Origin: a bacterium
Lineage (GTDB): Bacteria; Hinthialibacterota; Hinthialibacteria; H5-UNCL2
Direction of reading: 5' to 3'
Length of the DNA stretch: 64,000 bases
NCBI GenBank assembly: GCA_015075175.1
Contig: JABTUV010000003.1
Location: 124,001 to 188,000, forward strand
Shown here: one piece after another, positions 17,722-26,835 of the stretch
Layout of the letters: the number at the start of each line of letters is the position of its first letter
How positions within the stretch are numbered: the stretch's first letter is position 1
Translations under genes and position numbers: made by a program
The notes under the pieces: generated by a model
Seen by the model: the letters and a program-made list of their open reading frames with translations, nothing else
Databases searched by the model: none
What the model was told of the DNA's origin: nothing

Positions 17722-19350
17722 ATGCCGAAACGCTCCAACGCCTCGTCTGGTTGCCCGGTTTCGGTCTGGGTCATGCAGGACCAGCTCCATCACGGCCTGG
17801 CCTCGCTGGTGGACGCTCCTCCCGACGCTCCCGTGCTCATGATCGAAAACCGCGCTTGGGCCGACGAGGTCGACCATCACAAGCAGAAGCTGGTGCTGAT
17901 CTACTCGGCCATGCGCCACTTCGCGCAGGAGTTGGTGCAGGCGGGGCGCACTGTGGATTACTACGCGCTGGGCATTAGGCGCGGGGCCAACGGCTTTCAT
18001 CCTACGCCCGACGGCGACTTCGCGCGGTGTTTGGCGGATCACGCTCAACGCCACGGCACGCGCGTGGTGCGCATGGTGGAACCGAGCGAGTACCGCGTGC
18101 AGGCGGAAGTGCGGCGGGTGGTTGACCCGTTGGGCCTGTCGCTCGAACTCATTCCCAACAACCTCTTCATCCTTAGCCGCGAGGAGTTTTCCGAGTGGGA
18201 CCGCTCGCAGCGCGAACTGGTGATGGAGAACTTCTACCGCCGGATGCGCGCCCGCACGGGCATCCTCCTGGACGAAGACGGGCTGCCGCTGGAGGGACGC
18301 TGGAACTTCGACCTGGAGAACCGCGTCCCGCCCATGGAGAACATGGAGTTCACGCCGCCGCCGTCCGTCGAGCCGGACGCCATCACACGCCAGGTCGCCG
18401 CCATGGTCGAAGCCGAGTTTGCGGGCCACACGGGCTCGACCGCCGGCTTCAACTGGCCGGTTACGGCCCGGGACACGCGCGCCTGGTTCCAGGATTTCCT
18501 GAAGCACCGCCTGCGTCTCTTCGGCATGTACCAGGACGCCATGGTGAAAGACTCCTGGTTCATGTACCACTCGCTCCTGTCGCCCATGCTCAACCTGGGT
18601 CTCATCCATCCCCTGGAGTGCGCCCGGGCGGCGGAACACGCGTACCTTTCCGGGCAGGTTCCCATCAACTCGGCGGAAGGCTTCATCCGGCAACTGATCG
18701 GCTGGCGCGAGTATCTGTACGGCGTCTATTGGTCGCGCATGCCGGAGTACCGCGAGAACAACTACTTCGGCTTTGGGCGCGACGTGCCCGAGCTAGTGCG
18801 TCATGGCCGCACCAAGATGACGTGCCTGAAGATCGTTTTGGAGCAGACGCGCGAGCGCGGCTACGCCCACCACATCCAGCGGTTGATGATCGTGGGCAAC
18901 CTGTTCCTGCTTTTGGGAGTGGACCCCAGGCGGGCCATCGACTGGTTCCGCGGCGCCTACATCGACGCCAACGATTGGGCGACCGTGCCCAACGTTTTGG
19001 GGATGCTCTATTTCGCCGACGCGGGCGACATCGGCTCCAAGCCCTACGCCGTCTCGGCCAATTACATCAGCAAGATGAGCGACTACTGCGCCAAGTGCCA
19101 CTATCGCTCGCGCAAACGCGTGGGCGTCAAGAGCTGTCCGTACAACTTTCTTTACTGGAACTTCCTCTCCGAGCATCACGACAAGCTGAAGAGCAACAAG
19201 CGCATGAGCATGGTCCTCAACCTCTTGCGCAAGAAGAGTCCGGGCGAGCTGCAGTTGATCAAGCGGTACTCGCAGGACTTCATGCGGCTCCTGGCGGAGC
19301 GAGGCACGGACTCGAAGGTGGCCGGCGCGGACCACGCAGTCCTCGCGTAG
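17722..19350 (+). CDS. FeS-type photolyase/cryptochrome (PhrB/CryPro class)
   Basis: 542 residues. Deoxyribodipyrimidine photolyase-related family: N-terminal antenna-binding Rossmann-like domain (VWVMQDQLHHGLASL), linker, then the helical FAD domain with YHSLLSPMLNLGLIHP, EGFIRQLIGWREYLYGVYW and MIVGNLFLLLGVDP. Cysteines C368, C456, C459 and C472 have spacings of 88, 3 and 13 residues. This is the spacing known for the [4Fe-4S] ligands of Agrobacterium PhrB, so a bound cluster and (6-4) photoproduct repair are likely. The TAG stop is the first part of the tandem repeat that follows. Confidence 0.9.
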   Translation: MPKRSNASSGCPVSVWVMQDQLHHGLASLVDAPPDAPVLMIENRAWADEVDHHKQKLVLIYSAMRHFAQELVQAGRTVDYYALGIRRGANGFHPTPDGDFARCLADHAQRHGTRVVRMVEPSEYRVQAEVRRVVDPLGLSLELIPNNLFILSREEFSEWDRSQRELVMENFYRRMRARTGILLDEDGLPLEGRWNFDLENRVPPMENMEFTPPPSVEPDAITRQVAAMVEAEFAGHTGSTAGFNWPVTARDTRAWFQDFLKHRLRLFGMYQDAMVKDSWFMYHSLLSPMLNLGLIHPLECARAAEHAYLSGQVPINSAEGFIRQLIGWREYLYGVYWSRMPEYRENNYFGFGRDVPELVRHGRTKMTCLKIVLEQTRERGYAHHIQRLMIVGNLFLLLGVDPRRAIDWFRGAYIDANDWATVPNVLGMLYFADAGDIGSKPYAVSANYISKMSDYCAKCHYRSRKRVGVKSCPYNFLYWNFLSEHHDKLKSNKRMSMVLNLLRKKSPGELQLIKRYSQDFMRLLAERGTDSKVAGADHAVLA

Positions 19351-19451
19351 GGTGCGCACTGCGCACCGGCGTGGTCGCGCAGTAGGGTGCGCACCGCGCA
19401 CCGGCGTGGCCGCGCAGTAGGGTGCGCACCGCGCACCGGCGTGGTCGCGCA
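19347..19451. repeat. Three tandem 35-bp repeats, GTAGGGTGCGCACC family (family B)
   Basis: Copies at 19347-19381, 19382-19416 and 19417-19451 differ at two positions. Each begins GTAGGGTGCGCACC and contains the palindrome GGTGCGCACC-like core. The first copy provides the photolyase stop codon. A fourth inverted partial copy (GCGGTGCGCACCCTACGC) lies at about 19516. Related arrays at 47361-47487 (36-bp unit) and a single copy at 62430-62454. Confidence 0.85.
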
Positions 19452-19454
19452 AGA

Positions 19455-19490
19455 ATGGGACGGATAGGACCGATAGGACGAATAGGATCG
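19455..19490. repeat. ATAGGAC short tandem repeat (family F)
   Basis: Four ATAGGAC/ATAGGAT units spaced about 9-10 bp. Similar clusters at 49415-49450, 51241-51264 and 55820-55842. No gene is visible in 19452-19645. Confidence 0.6.
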
Positions 19491-19645
19491 AATCGCGGCA
19501 TACACGCAGACGGAATCGGTGCGGTGCGCACCCTACGCAACTGCCGGTCGCCGTCCCGCCGACGAGCACGCGACGCCTCCATCGTGTGATCGTTTTGGAG
19601 ATGCCGTCGAGGTGGATGCGTCGCGCGCGGAGGGTATTCACGTCC

Positions 19646-20394
19646 TTACACTCGATGCGCTGGAGGAACTGGAAAGACGAGATTGGCAGCGCGGCGCGCC
19701 TCGTGGCTGGTACCTGAGACCCGGTAGGCCTCTTCCGCCTTCGCGGTCAATTCCTGAAAGCGTTTCCCAAGGTCCGGCGCGGAGAAGAGCGCGGCCGGCG
19801 ACCAGCCTGGTCCGCGCCCTGCTTGAACCACCGCCTGGAATCGGTGGATGGTCGATCCCGTCCACCTGAATATGAAACGACAGGTTCCGCCGCGCCCCTC
19901 CTCCGCCAGCGCCTCGATCTTGGGGAGCATCGACAGGATAAACGACTGCCCGCCGAAACCCGGATTGACGGTCATCAAGAGCACCTGCTCGACCGAGTCG
20001 AGCACGTAGTGGATGGCCTCCAGCGGGGTGCTGGATTCAGACTGACGCCGGCGCGCCGTCCCGCGTCGGTGATGGAATGGAGCAACCGATGCAGATGCAC
20101 GCTGGCCTCGGCGTGCACGGTAATGCCGTCGACGCGCTCCAGCATGAACCAGGCGCAACCTCCTCGGGGCGGCTGACCATGAGGTGCACGTCCCAGGCAA
20201 GCGGGCCGTGCTCGCGGTTCAGACTCCTCAGCAAGAGCGGGCCGAAGGTGATGTTGGGAACGAAGTGGCCGTCCATCACATCCACGTGGATGCGGCGCGC
20301 ACCGCCTGCTGTATCTGGCCAGTTGCGCCGCGGGCGCCAAAGTCCGCCGAAAGGATGGAGGGTTGATCTCGGGGGCATGCATCTGAGGGGTCAT
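19646..20394 (-). pseudogene. rpe: Ribulose-phosphate 3-epimerase, frame-disrupted
   Basis: All RPE motifs occur in order on the minus strand but in several frames: [15 protein letters not shown] at the start, [62 protein letters not shown] and the GSALFSAPD C-terminal phosphate site. The first break is explained by one missing C (AACCCC to AACCC near 20368). The enzyme interconverts ribulose-5-P and xylulose-5-P. The ATG at 20392-20394 overlaps the TGA of the PASTA gene (ATGA). At least four indels are required; the intact motif order favours sequencing error. Confidence 0.8.
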
Positions 20395-21360
20395 GTTGCT
20401 CCCGCCACGCACGATTTCTGTCCCACCAGGACGCCGTCCTGGTACACGAGGATCTGCGCGTCGCCGACCGGTGAAAAGACCACCTCGAGGCGGCCGTCCG
20501 CCGGCCGGGGGGCGCGGATGAGCTCGCGTTCGCCCAGTGAGTCGATCAGGAGCACGACGACTTCGCCCGCGCCGACGGTCGGCGGCAGCTCGAACTGCAG
20601 CCACTGGTAGCCTTGGCGCGCGTCGCTGTCAACCGCCGCGGCGACCTCCAGAATGATGGGCGTCTGGGAATCGACTGGCTCACCGGGCAGGGGCGATTGA
20701 TCCACGACTTCTCCGGCGACGCGCTGGGGACGTGCGCCAGCTCGATGGCCTCCAGCAACAGTCCCGCGGCTGAAATCATCTCCCGCGCCTCCACCTGCGG
20801 CCGTCCCTGGTAGTTGGGCATGCGGTAGCGAACCGGCATGGGACCGCGCGACACCAGCATGTCCACCGGCTGGTTCTTGAGCATGGTGGAACTGGCCCTG
20901 GTCGCTGCGCGAAAATCTGCCCCTCGGGATAGTCCGAGTTGTATGCGCGCACCTCGACCTCCCCACCACCCTTCTCCGCCAGCAGCACGTCGGCCTCGCG
21001 CAGCGTCCTGCCCACGATCCGCGGCACCACCACTTCCGGGTTGCCCGAACTTTGCACCAGTTCCACCGTGCGGTCGCGCTTGACGCCCCGTCCCGGCAGC
21101 GGCTGCTGGCTGACGATCCGGCCGGGCGGCATGTTGGGATCGTAAATCTCCTCGATGTGCGGCTTCAGCCCGGTCTTCACCAGCAAAACGACCGCCTTGT
21201 CCGTGGGCATGTTGATCACGTTGGGAACGCGTACCTCGTCGCGTTCCACCATGCGGTTGAAGACGAAAACCGTCGCCAGCACGGCCAGGGAGCGAGAATC
21301 CCCAGGAGCAGAAGAGGAATCCCACCGCGCCGAAATGAACCTGAAGAACCGCTTCAACAC
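20391..21360 (-). pseudogene. Membrane-anchored PASTA-domain protein, frame-disrupted
   Basis: GTG start. A short cytoplasmic head and one transmembrane segment (about LAVLATVFVFN) lead to three PASTA-like modules: VRVPNVINMPTDKAVVLL with GRIVSQQPLPG; VVVPRIVGRTLREADVLLAE with EGQIFAQRP; and YRMPNYQGRPQVEAREMI. A beta-rich C-terminal domain follows (VVFSPVGDAQILVYQDGVL). PASTA modules bind peptidoglycan fragments. Here there is no kinase domain, so it is a stand-alone sensor or scaffold. Three reading frames are needed over the length. Sits between rsmB (16-nt gap) and rpe (overlap), so the three genes form one operon. Confidence 0.7.
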
Positions 21361-21376
21361 GCCTTACGTTCTCGTA

Positions 21377-22726
21377 TCAACCTTGAGTACGTTCCAGCCT
21401 CGCGGCGTAGGCGCCGTCCGTGCCCGAGCGATGCGGCCACACCACGAGGTCGCCGGTCGCGTTGACGAAACCCTGGGCGGCGGCCGGCAGATAGGGCCGG
21501 ACGGTTCGCCGCGTGAACGCTCGATGCCGGGAGAGAAAGCGTTGCACCACGTCCTCGTTCTCCTCGTGCGTCAGCGTGCAGGTCGCGTACACCAGCGCAC
21601 CGCCGGGCCGGACTTTCTCCGCGACCGAGTCGAGAATCTCGCCGGCCAGGGCGGCCAGCCGGGGAATGTCCTCGGGCGACAGGCGCCAGCGCAGGTCCAC
21701 GCGGCGGCGCAGCGTACCAAGGCCGCTGCACGGCGCGTCCACCAGCGCGAGATCGACGACTTCGGGCACGGATGGCGGCATCCGCCGCGCGTCGGCCTCG
21801 ATGATGACAACGCGGGCGTCGCCGGCGCGCGCCACGTTCTCGCGCAGCCGCGCCAGCCTAGCATATGCCGGCTCCAGCGCAAAGACGCGTCCCTGCGGAC
21901 CGGTCTGTTCGGCCAGTTGCAGCGTCTTGCCGCCGGGGGCCGCGCAGGCGTCCAGCACCACCCCTCCCGCCGGCGCCGCGCACAGTTCTCCCACCAGCAT
22001 GGCCGCCGGATCCTGGATGACAAACCATCCCTCCGCATAACCGGGCAGCTCGAAGACGCGCGTGCCCGCCGGCAGCCGCAGCGCTGCGGGATGGAGCGGT
22101 TCCGGTTGGGTCTCCACGCCGCGCTCGGACAGATGCCGGCGCAAGTCGTCCACGCTGATGCGCTCCCGGTTGACCCGCAACCACAGGCCGGGCCGCTGGT
22201 TGAGGCTGGCCAGGAGCTCTTCGGTCTCGGCTTCCCCAAGTTCCTCCAGCCATTGCGCCACCAGAAAGTCGGGGAAGGAGTGCGCGACCCCCAACCGCTC
22301 GATGGTCGAGGTCGTCGCCAGGGGCAGTGACCCCGGCTCCTCGGGGGCGGCCCGCAGCATGGCATTGACCAGCCCCGCCAAGCCGGGCGCATGGCCGCGT
22401 TTGGTCTCTTTGACAGCTTCGTCCACGATGGCGTGGCGCGGCACGCGGGAAAGAAACATCATCTGGTACACAGCCATGCGCAGCACGGGCAAAAGCGGTC
22501 GAGGCAGGGAGGCCAGCCCCTTGCGCGCCAGCCGATCCAGGACCGCGTCCAGCCGTCGCTGCCAGCGTACCGTGCCCAGCACCAGTTCGTGCAACAGCGC
22601 CGCATCCTCCGGCGAAAGGGGATGTCTTTGCCGCTCCGCCTCCAGTATTTCATCCAGAAGAGCGTCGCCCCTGCCCCAGCGCGACAATACGCGCAGCGCC
22701 AGCCGGCGCGGGTTGACGTAGTTCAT
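21377..22726 (-). CDS. rsmB: 16S rRNA (cytosine(967)-C(5))-methyltransferase RsmB
   Basis: 449 residues from MNYVNPRRLALRVL; an upstream ATG is rejected because RsmB starts with this NusB-like helix. N-terminal NusB-like RNA-binding domain (about 1-140), then the SAM methyltransferase with motif I DACAAPGGKTLQ, motif IV VDAPCSGLGTLRR (release Cys) and motif VI YATCTLTHEENE (nucleophile Cys). It methylates C967 of 16S rRNA. First gene of the rsmB-PASTA-rpe operon. Confidence 0.94.
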   Translation of the reverse strand: MNYVNPRRLALRVLSRWGRGDALLDEILEAERQRHPLSPEDAALLHELVLGTVRWQRRLDAVLDRLARKGLASLPRPLLPVLRMAVYQMMFLSRVPRHAIVDEAVKETKRGHAPGLAGLVNAMLRAAPEEPGSLPLATTSTIERLGVAHSFPDFLVAQWLEELGEAETEELLASLNQRPGLWLRVNRERISVDDLRRHLSERGVETQPEPLHPAALRLPAGTRVFELPGYAEGWFVIQDPAAMLVGELCAAPAGGVVLDACAAPGGKTLQLAEQTGPQGRVFALEPAYARLARLRENVARAGDARVVIIEADARRMPPSVPEVVDLALVDAPCSGLGTLRRRVDLRWRLSPEDIPRLAALAGEILDSVAEKVRPGGALVYATCTLTHEENEDVVQRFLSRHRAFTRRTVRPYLPAAAQGFVNATGDLVVWPHRSGTDGAYAARLERTQG

Positions 22727-22959
22727 GTCCCCACGATAGGAGAAAGACGGGCGGGAATCCACTTGTCTTTCCAACCTCGCCGCGGCCGGGACCGTCGCCG
22801 ATTCTCCAGGTGGATGCCAGGCATCATGCTCAGACCTCGCTGGAGCATCAGCGCCTGTCCCTTGTCGGTCAAATTCCCCTCGTCGGTTGGGCCTGCGCCT
22901 GCGTTGTAGTTTCTTGTGAAACGGACGTGACGATCAACGACTTGGGAGGCCCAAACATC

Positions 22960-24411
22960 ATGCACAGACGTGCACGCCTGGTTCTGGCGGTCAGCAGTAT
23001 CTTCATCGTCCTGGCAGGATGGACGCCGGCCTGGTCCGCAAGCGCGGATGCCGCCGCGCTCCAGAGCATGTCCGACGGTTTCGTCGCCATCAGCGAGAAG
23101 GTGATGCCCTCCGTCGTCACCATCTACGCCGAAAAAGTCGTAACGCGCGAGATTCCATCTTTCCCCTTTTTCTTCGACATGTTTCCGGATTGGTTCGGGC
23201 AGCAGGGCAGCCCCTTTGGTCCGCGGCAGCCGCAGCAACAGCAGTTCACGATCAAGGGCGTCGGGTCCGGCGTCATCGTCGACGCCCGAAACGGGTACGT
23301 CATCACCAACGAGCACGTGGTGGGAGACTTTGAAGATTTGAAGGTGCGGCTGTACGACGGGCGCGATTTTCCGGGCAAGCTCGTGGGCAAGGACGACAGC
23401 AGCGATCTTGCGCTGGTGCAGATCGAGGCCAAGGACCTGGTCGCTGCGGAACTGGGCGACAGCGACGCCATCCGACCGGGCGAGATCGTGTTGGCCTTCG
23501 GCGCGCCGTTCGGTTACGAGCACACGGTGACCCAGGGCATCATCAGCGCCAAGGGACGGCCGGGCGTGTCCGATCAGAACTTCGGCAACATGATCCAGAC
23601 CAGCGCCGCCATCAATCGCGGCAACAGCGGCGGCCCGCTGGTGAATCTTGAGGGCAAGGTGATCGGTATCAATGAGGCCATCGTCGGTCCCAGCGGCGGT
23701 TTTGCCGGCGTGGGCCTGGCCATTCCCTCCAATCGCGTGCGTTTCGTGTACGAGTCGTTGGCGAAGACCGGCAAAGTCGTGCGCGGCTTCTTGGGCGTGG
23801 AGATGGCGCCGGTAGACGCCGCCGCCGCCAGCATGTTGAAACTGGAGAGCATGGACGGCGCGCTCGTCCATCGGGTGACGGAGGACTCGCCCGCCGCCAA
23901 GGCCGGCCTGAAGCCGCAGGACGTGATCGTCGCCGTGGACGGCCGGAAGGTCAAGACCAGCATGGACCTGGTGGACCTCATTTCGCAGACGCCCCCGGGC
24001 GAGCGGGTAACGCTGGAGGTCATCCGTGACGGCGCCCGGAAGAACATCGTGGTCAAGCTGGGCCAGCGTCCCGCGGAGCTGGCCGTCGTCGGCAGCCGTC
24101 CCGCTCCGGCCGAGAGCAACGTGCTCAAGCAGTTCGGCATTACCGGCGTGCAAACCGTCGATGCCCAGACGGCCAAGCAGATGGGTTTGGGCGAGGCCAA
24201 AGGGGTCCTCATCACCGGCGTGCAGCGCGGCAGCCAGGCCGAATCGGCGGGACTCTCCAGCGGCGACGTGATTCTGGAGGTCAACCGTAAGCCGATTTCC
24301 AGCCCGCAGCAACTGGACGAACTGGCGGCGTCGTCGCTGAAAGAGCACAGCGTGATCTATCTTTCCGTGCGCAATCGCGCGGGGGAGTCGCTGGTCAGGC
24401 TGAGCAAGTAA
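22960..24411 (+). CDS. Periplasmic serine protease HtrA/DegQ family
   Basis: 483 residues from the ATG that gives a signal peptide (MHRRARLVLAVSSIFIVLAG) and has GGGAGG upstream; longer in-frame extensions lack these. The trypsin-like domain has H119 (TNEHVVGD), D149 (SSDLALVQI) and S223 (RGNSGGPLVN). A long LA-type loop (FPFFFDMFPDWFG...) is present. Two PDZ domains follow (about 280-370 and 395-480). Acts in periplasmic protein quality control as chaperone and protease. Divergent from rsmB. Confidence 0.93.
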   Translation: MHRRARLVLAVSSIFIVLAGWTPAWSASADAAALQSMSDGFVAISEKVMPSVVTIYAEKVVTREIPSFPFFFDMFPDWFGQQGSPFGPRQPQQQQFTIKGVGSGVIVDARNGYVITNEHVVGDFEDLKVRLYDGRDFPGKLVGKDDSSDLALVQIEAKDLVAAELGDSDAIRPGEIVLAFGAPFGYEHTVTQGIISAKGRPGVSDQNFGNMIQTSAAINRGNSGGPLVNLEGKVIGINEAIVGPSGGFAGVGLAIPSNRVRFVYESLAKTGKVVRGFLGVEMAPVDAAAASMLKLESMDGALVHRVTEDSPAAKAGLKPQDVIVAVDGRKVKTSMDLVDLISQTPPGERVTLEVIRDGARKNIVVKLGQRPAELAVVGSRPAPAESNVLKQFGITGVQTVDAQTAKQMGLGEAKGVLITGVQRGSQAESAGLSSGDVILEVNRKPISSPQQLDELAASSLKEHSVIYLSVRNRAGESLVRLSK

Positions 24412-24424
24412 GAGCGCGCCAGCC

Positions 24425-24537
24425 CGTAGTTGCGCAGCGTGCTGCGCCACCGATGCGTCCTGCCGTAGTTGCGCAGCGCGCTGTGCCGTCGCCGGCAAGC
24501 CCCGCGCGTCATCGGCGCAGCACGCTGCTCAACTGCG
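24425..24537. repeat. Three family C repeats, the third inverted
   Basis: Copies of CGTAGTTGCGCAGCG at about 24425 and 24463 face an inverted copy at about 24516-24537 (CGCAGCACGCTGCTCAACTG). The inverted copy lies inside the 3' end of nadE and is translated as PQLSSVLRR. Confidence 0.7.
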
Positions 24538-26191
24538 GCGCGGCCCCCCAATCGCGCGGATTGCTCCTTCCCGCAATCGGCATGCGCCGCCCCACCCCGA
24601 ACGCCTTGCAGGTCAGCTTGAGGATGGGCGCCGCCTGGCGCCGCTTGTATTCATTCTGATCCACGCGTCGCACCACGTCCCAAACCTGCTCAGCCGGCAA
24701 TCCCCTGGTGATGATCTCCTCCACCGGCGTGCGATCCTCGACGTAGGCCAGAAGCACCGCGTCCACCACGTCGTAGGGCGGCAGGCTGTCCTGGTCGGTC
24801 TGGTTGGGGCGCAGTTCGGCGGAGGGGGGCTTCTCAAGTGTGCTCTTCGGGATGATTTCGCCGTCGCGGTTGATCCAGCGCGCCAGCTCGTAAACCAACC
24901 GCTTGGGCACGTCGCCCAGCCAGTTACGGCCAGTCCGCCGCATGTCGCCGTAGAGCGTGGCGTAGCCCGTGGCCATCTCGCTCTTGTTGCCGGTGGACAC
25001 CACCATCCAGCCGAACTTGTTGGAGAGCGCCATGAGGAGCGTTCCGCGGATGCGCGCTTGCAGGTTCTCTTCGGTCACGTCGAAACCGCGCCCTTCAAAG
25101 TGCGGCATGAGCTGTCCGAGAAAGGCCTGGTACATGGGCTCGATGGGGATGACCTTGAAGGCGATTCCCAGTCTCTCCGCCAGCGCGCGGGCGTCGGCGA
25201 CGCTGCCCTCCGACGAGTAGCGCGAGGGCATGGAGACGCCCAGCACGTGCTCGGGTCCGAGCGCCCGGGCCGCCAAAACGGCGACCAGGGCCGAGTCGAT
25301 GCCGCCGGACAGCCCCAATAACACCTCGCCAAAGCCGCACTTGCGCGCGTAGTCAGCCAGTCCCAGAACCAGTGCCCGGCAGGCCCACTCCGGTTCGGGC
25401 AGGTCCGGCATCGCCAGCTGCGATTGGTTGTCGGAAAGATTGATCAGCGTCCCGCCTTCACAGAACGGGTCTATCCGGCCCAGGAGCGTACCATCCGGTC
25501 CGTAGCCGCAACTGCTGCCGTCAAAGATCAGGCTGTCGTTGCCCCCTACCAGGTTCACTTGCAGCACGGGCCGCCCCAATCGCAACGCCAGGTTGCGCAC
25601 CAGTTCCGATCGGTACTTCGGCTTGCCCAGTTCGAAGGGCGAGGCCGACAGGTTGACGACGACCTCCGCCCCCTGCCGGACGAGTTCGCCCGCGGGGTCG
25701 GCGCGATAGCGCCGCCGCGCCCCGATTTCCAGCTCGTTCCAGATGTCCTCGCAGACGGTCACGCCCAACCTGACGCCGTGGACCGTCGTGGGATGGACGC
25801 TCCCGGCCGGCTCGAAATAGCGGTCCTCGTCGAAGACATCATACGTGGGTAGAAGCGACTTGGCGTGCCAGCTGACCACGCGGCCTTCGTGGAGCAGCAC
25901 GGCGGCGTTGTGCACGGTGCGTCCCGGACCGGCGTTGGGCCAGAGCGTGCCCACGAGAAGCGCCGTGCGACCCGTGCGCGGGGCCATTTCGGCCAGCCGT
26001 TCCTGGGCGGCGCGGATGAAATCGGCCCGTTCCAAGAGGTCCTGGGGCGGATAACCGGGCAGGGCCATTTCCGGCGTGACGACCAGCTCGGCACCGGCCG
26101 CCTCTCCCGCCGCCAATGCAGCCAGGATGCGTTCGCGATTGCCGCACAGGTCGCCCACCGTCGTATTGATTTGAGCCAGGTAAACCTTCAC
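24509..26191 (-). CDS. nadE: Glutamine-dependent NAD+ synthetase
   Basis: 560 residues, two domains. The N-terminal nitrilase-type glutaminase has E41 (VTPEMALPGYPPQD), K111 (HAKSLLPTYDVFDE) and C147 (VTVCEDIW). The C-terminal synthetase has the ATP P-loop LGLSGGIDSAL and TGNKSEMATGYATLYGD. It amidates nicotinate adenine dinucleotide using glutamine. After LYGDM the sequence reads RRTGRNWLGDVPK where the family has a Gly-Gly-rich loop; reading one base over gives CGGLAVTG, so two compensating indels are likely. The last nine residues come from a dispersed repeat. Confidence 0.94.
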   Translation of the reverse strand: MKVYLAQINTTVGDLCGNRERILAALAAGEAAGAELVVTPEMALPGYPPQDLLERADFIRAAQERLAEMAPRTGRTALLVGTLWPNAGPGRTVHNAAVLLHEGRVVSWHAKSLLPTYDVFDEDRYFEPAGSVHPTTVHGVRLGVTVCEDIWNELEIGARRRYRADPAGELVRQGAEVVVNLSASPFELGKPKYRSELVRNLALRLGRPVLQVNLVGGNDSLIFDGSSCGYGPDGTLLGRIDPFCEGGTLINLSDNQSQLAMPDLPEPEWACRALVLGLADYARKCGFGEVLLGLSGGIDSALVAVLAARALGPEHVLGVSMPSRYSSEGSVADARALAERLGIAFKVIPIEPMYQAFLGQLMPHFEGRGFDVTEENLQARIRGTLLMALSNKFGWMVVSTGNKSEMATGYATLYGDMRRTGRNWLGDVPKRLVYELARWINRDGEIIPKSTLEKPPSAELRPNQTDQDSLPPYDVVDAVLLAYVEDRTPVEEIITRGLPAEQVWDVVRRVDQNEYKRRQAAPILKLTCKAFGVGRRMPIAGRSNPRDWGAAPQLSSVLRR

Positions 26192-26199
26192 GCCGAACC

Positions 26200-26588
26200 T
26201 CGTTCCCGATTCAACCTATAGGCGACAATAGACGGCCGGCTACCGCCTTTCAAGTGCTCGCAGAAAAGGCAAAATCTATCACAACCGTCGTATTGGCGCG
26301 AATCATTGATAGGAAATCAACAATTTATCCACAACCTATTGCACCGATGGTCTATCTGCGCCATGGCTTCAGGCGGATGTGAGCCATGTTGAAATATCTT
26401 CTGCAATTGCAGACGGATGTTGGATTTTCACGGTGCGCCGCTCGCGGGCCTCCAAAAATAAAATAAAGCAAATAATATCATTTTGTTTATGCCTGAAAGC
26501 GTGGTTCTGAGCCGCAATACCGCTTGACAGGCACGAGGGCATGAGTGGTGTGCGCAGGTTGAATCGCCGTGGAGCCAACGTGAGAGGC
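26200..26588. other. AT-rich intergenic region before rpsU
   Basis: The least GC-rich stretch of the window, with A/T runs at 26450-26500 and one perfect TTATCCACA DnaA-box 9-mer at 26325-26333. Only a single such box was seen. It must carry the rpsU promoter, but no convincing -35/-10 pair was found: TTGACA at 26524-26529 has no good partner. No gene is visible. Confidence 0.5.
26225..26253 (-). promoter_or_regulatory. Sigma-70-type promoter of nadE
   Basis: Minus strand TTGAAA (26248-26253), 17-bp spacer, TATTGT (26225-26230), about 35 nt upstream of the nadE start. Confidence 0.5.
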
Positions 26589-26599
26589 AAAGGAGGTGA
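26589..26599 (+). promoter_or_regulatory. Full-consensus Shine-Dalgarno of rpsU
   Basis: AAAGGAGGTGA matches about ten bases of the anti-Shine-Dalgarno complement. It is placed 6 nt before the rpsU ATG and is the longest SD seen in the window. Confidence 0.85.
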
Positions 26600-26605
26600 C
26601 GTGGA

Positions 26606-26806
26606 ATGCCGGGTATCGAGGTGACCGTCACCGATGGTGAACCGATCGACAACGCGCTCAAGCGCTTCAAGAGACTCTGCGAGCAGTCGGGCCTGAAGGC
26701 CGAAATCCGCCGCCACGAGTATTACGAGAAGCCGAGCGTGAAGAAGAAACGCAAGATGGAGATCGCCAGGCGGAACGCTCGTCGCAAGATGAAGCGCAAT
26801 CGCTAG
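26606..26806 (+). CDS. rpsU: Ribosomal protein bS21
   Basis: 66 residues: a short beta N-terminus (MPGIEVTVTDGEPIDNALKR), then RFKRLCEQSGL and the highly basic helix ending KKRKMEIARRNARRKMKRNR. bS21 sits near the 3' end of 16S rRNA and helps initiation. Sigma-70 follows 30 nt later; the usual dnaG between rpsU and rpoD is absent here. Confidence 0.96.
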   Translation: MPGIEVTVTDGEPIDNALKRFKRLCEQSGLKAEIRRHEYYEKPSVKKKRKMEIARRNARRKMKRNR

Positions 26807-26835
26807 GCCATGAGCGCAACCGAGCCCCAGCGGGA

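Noticed and set aside
19347-19451. CRISPR-like array
   Set aside because: The units are perfect head-to-tail tandem repeats with no unique spacers; the same applies to 47361-47487.
26325-26333. Replication origin suggested by a perfect DnaA box in an AT-rich region
   Set aside because: Only one box was seen and there is no dnaA, dnaN or gidA nearby.
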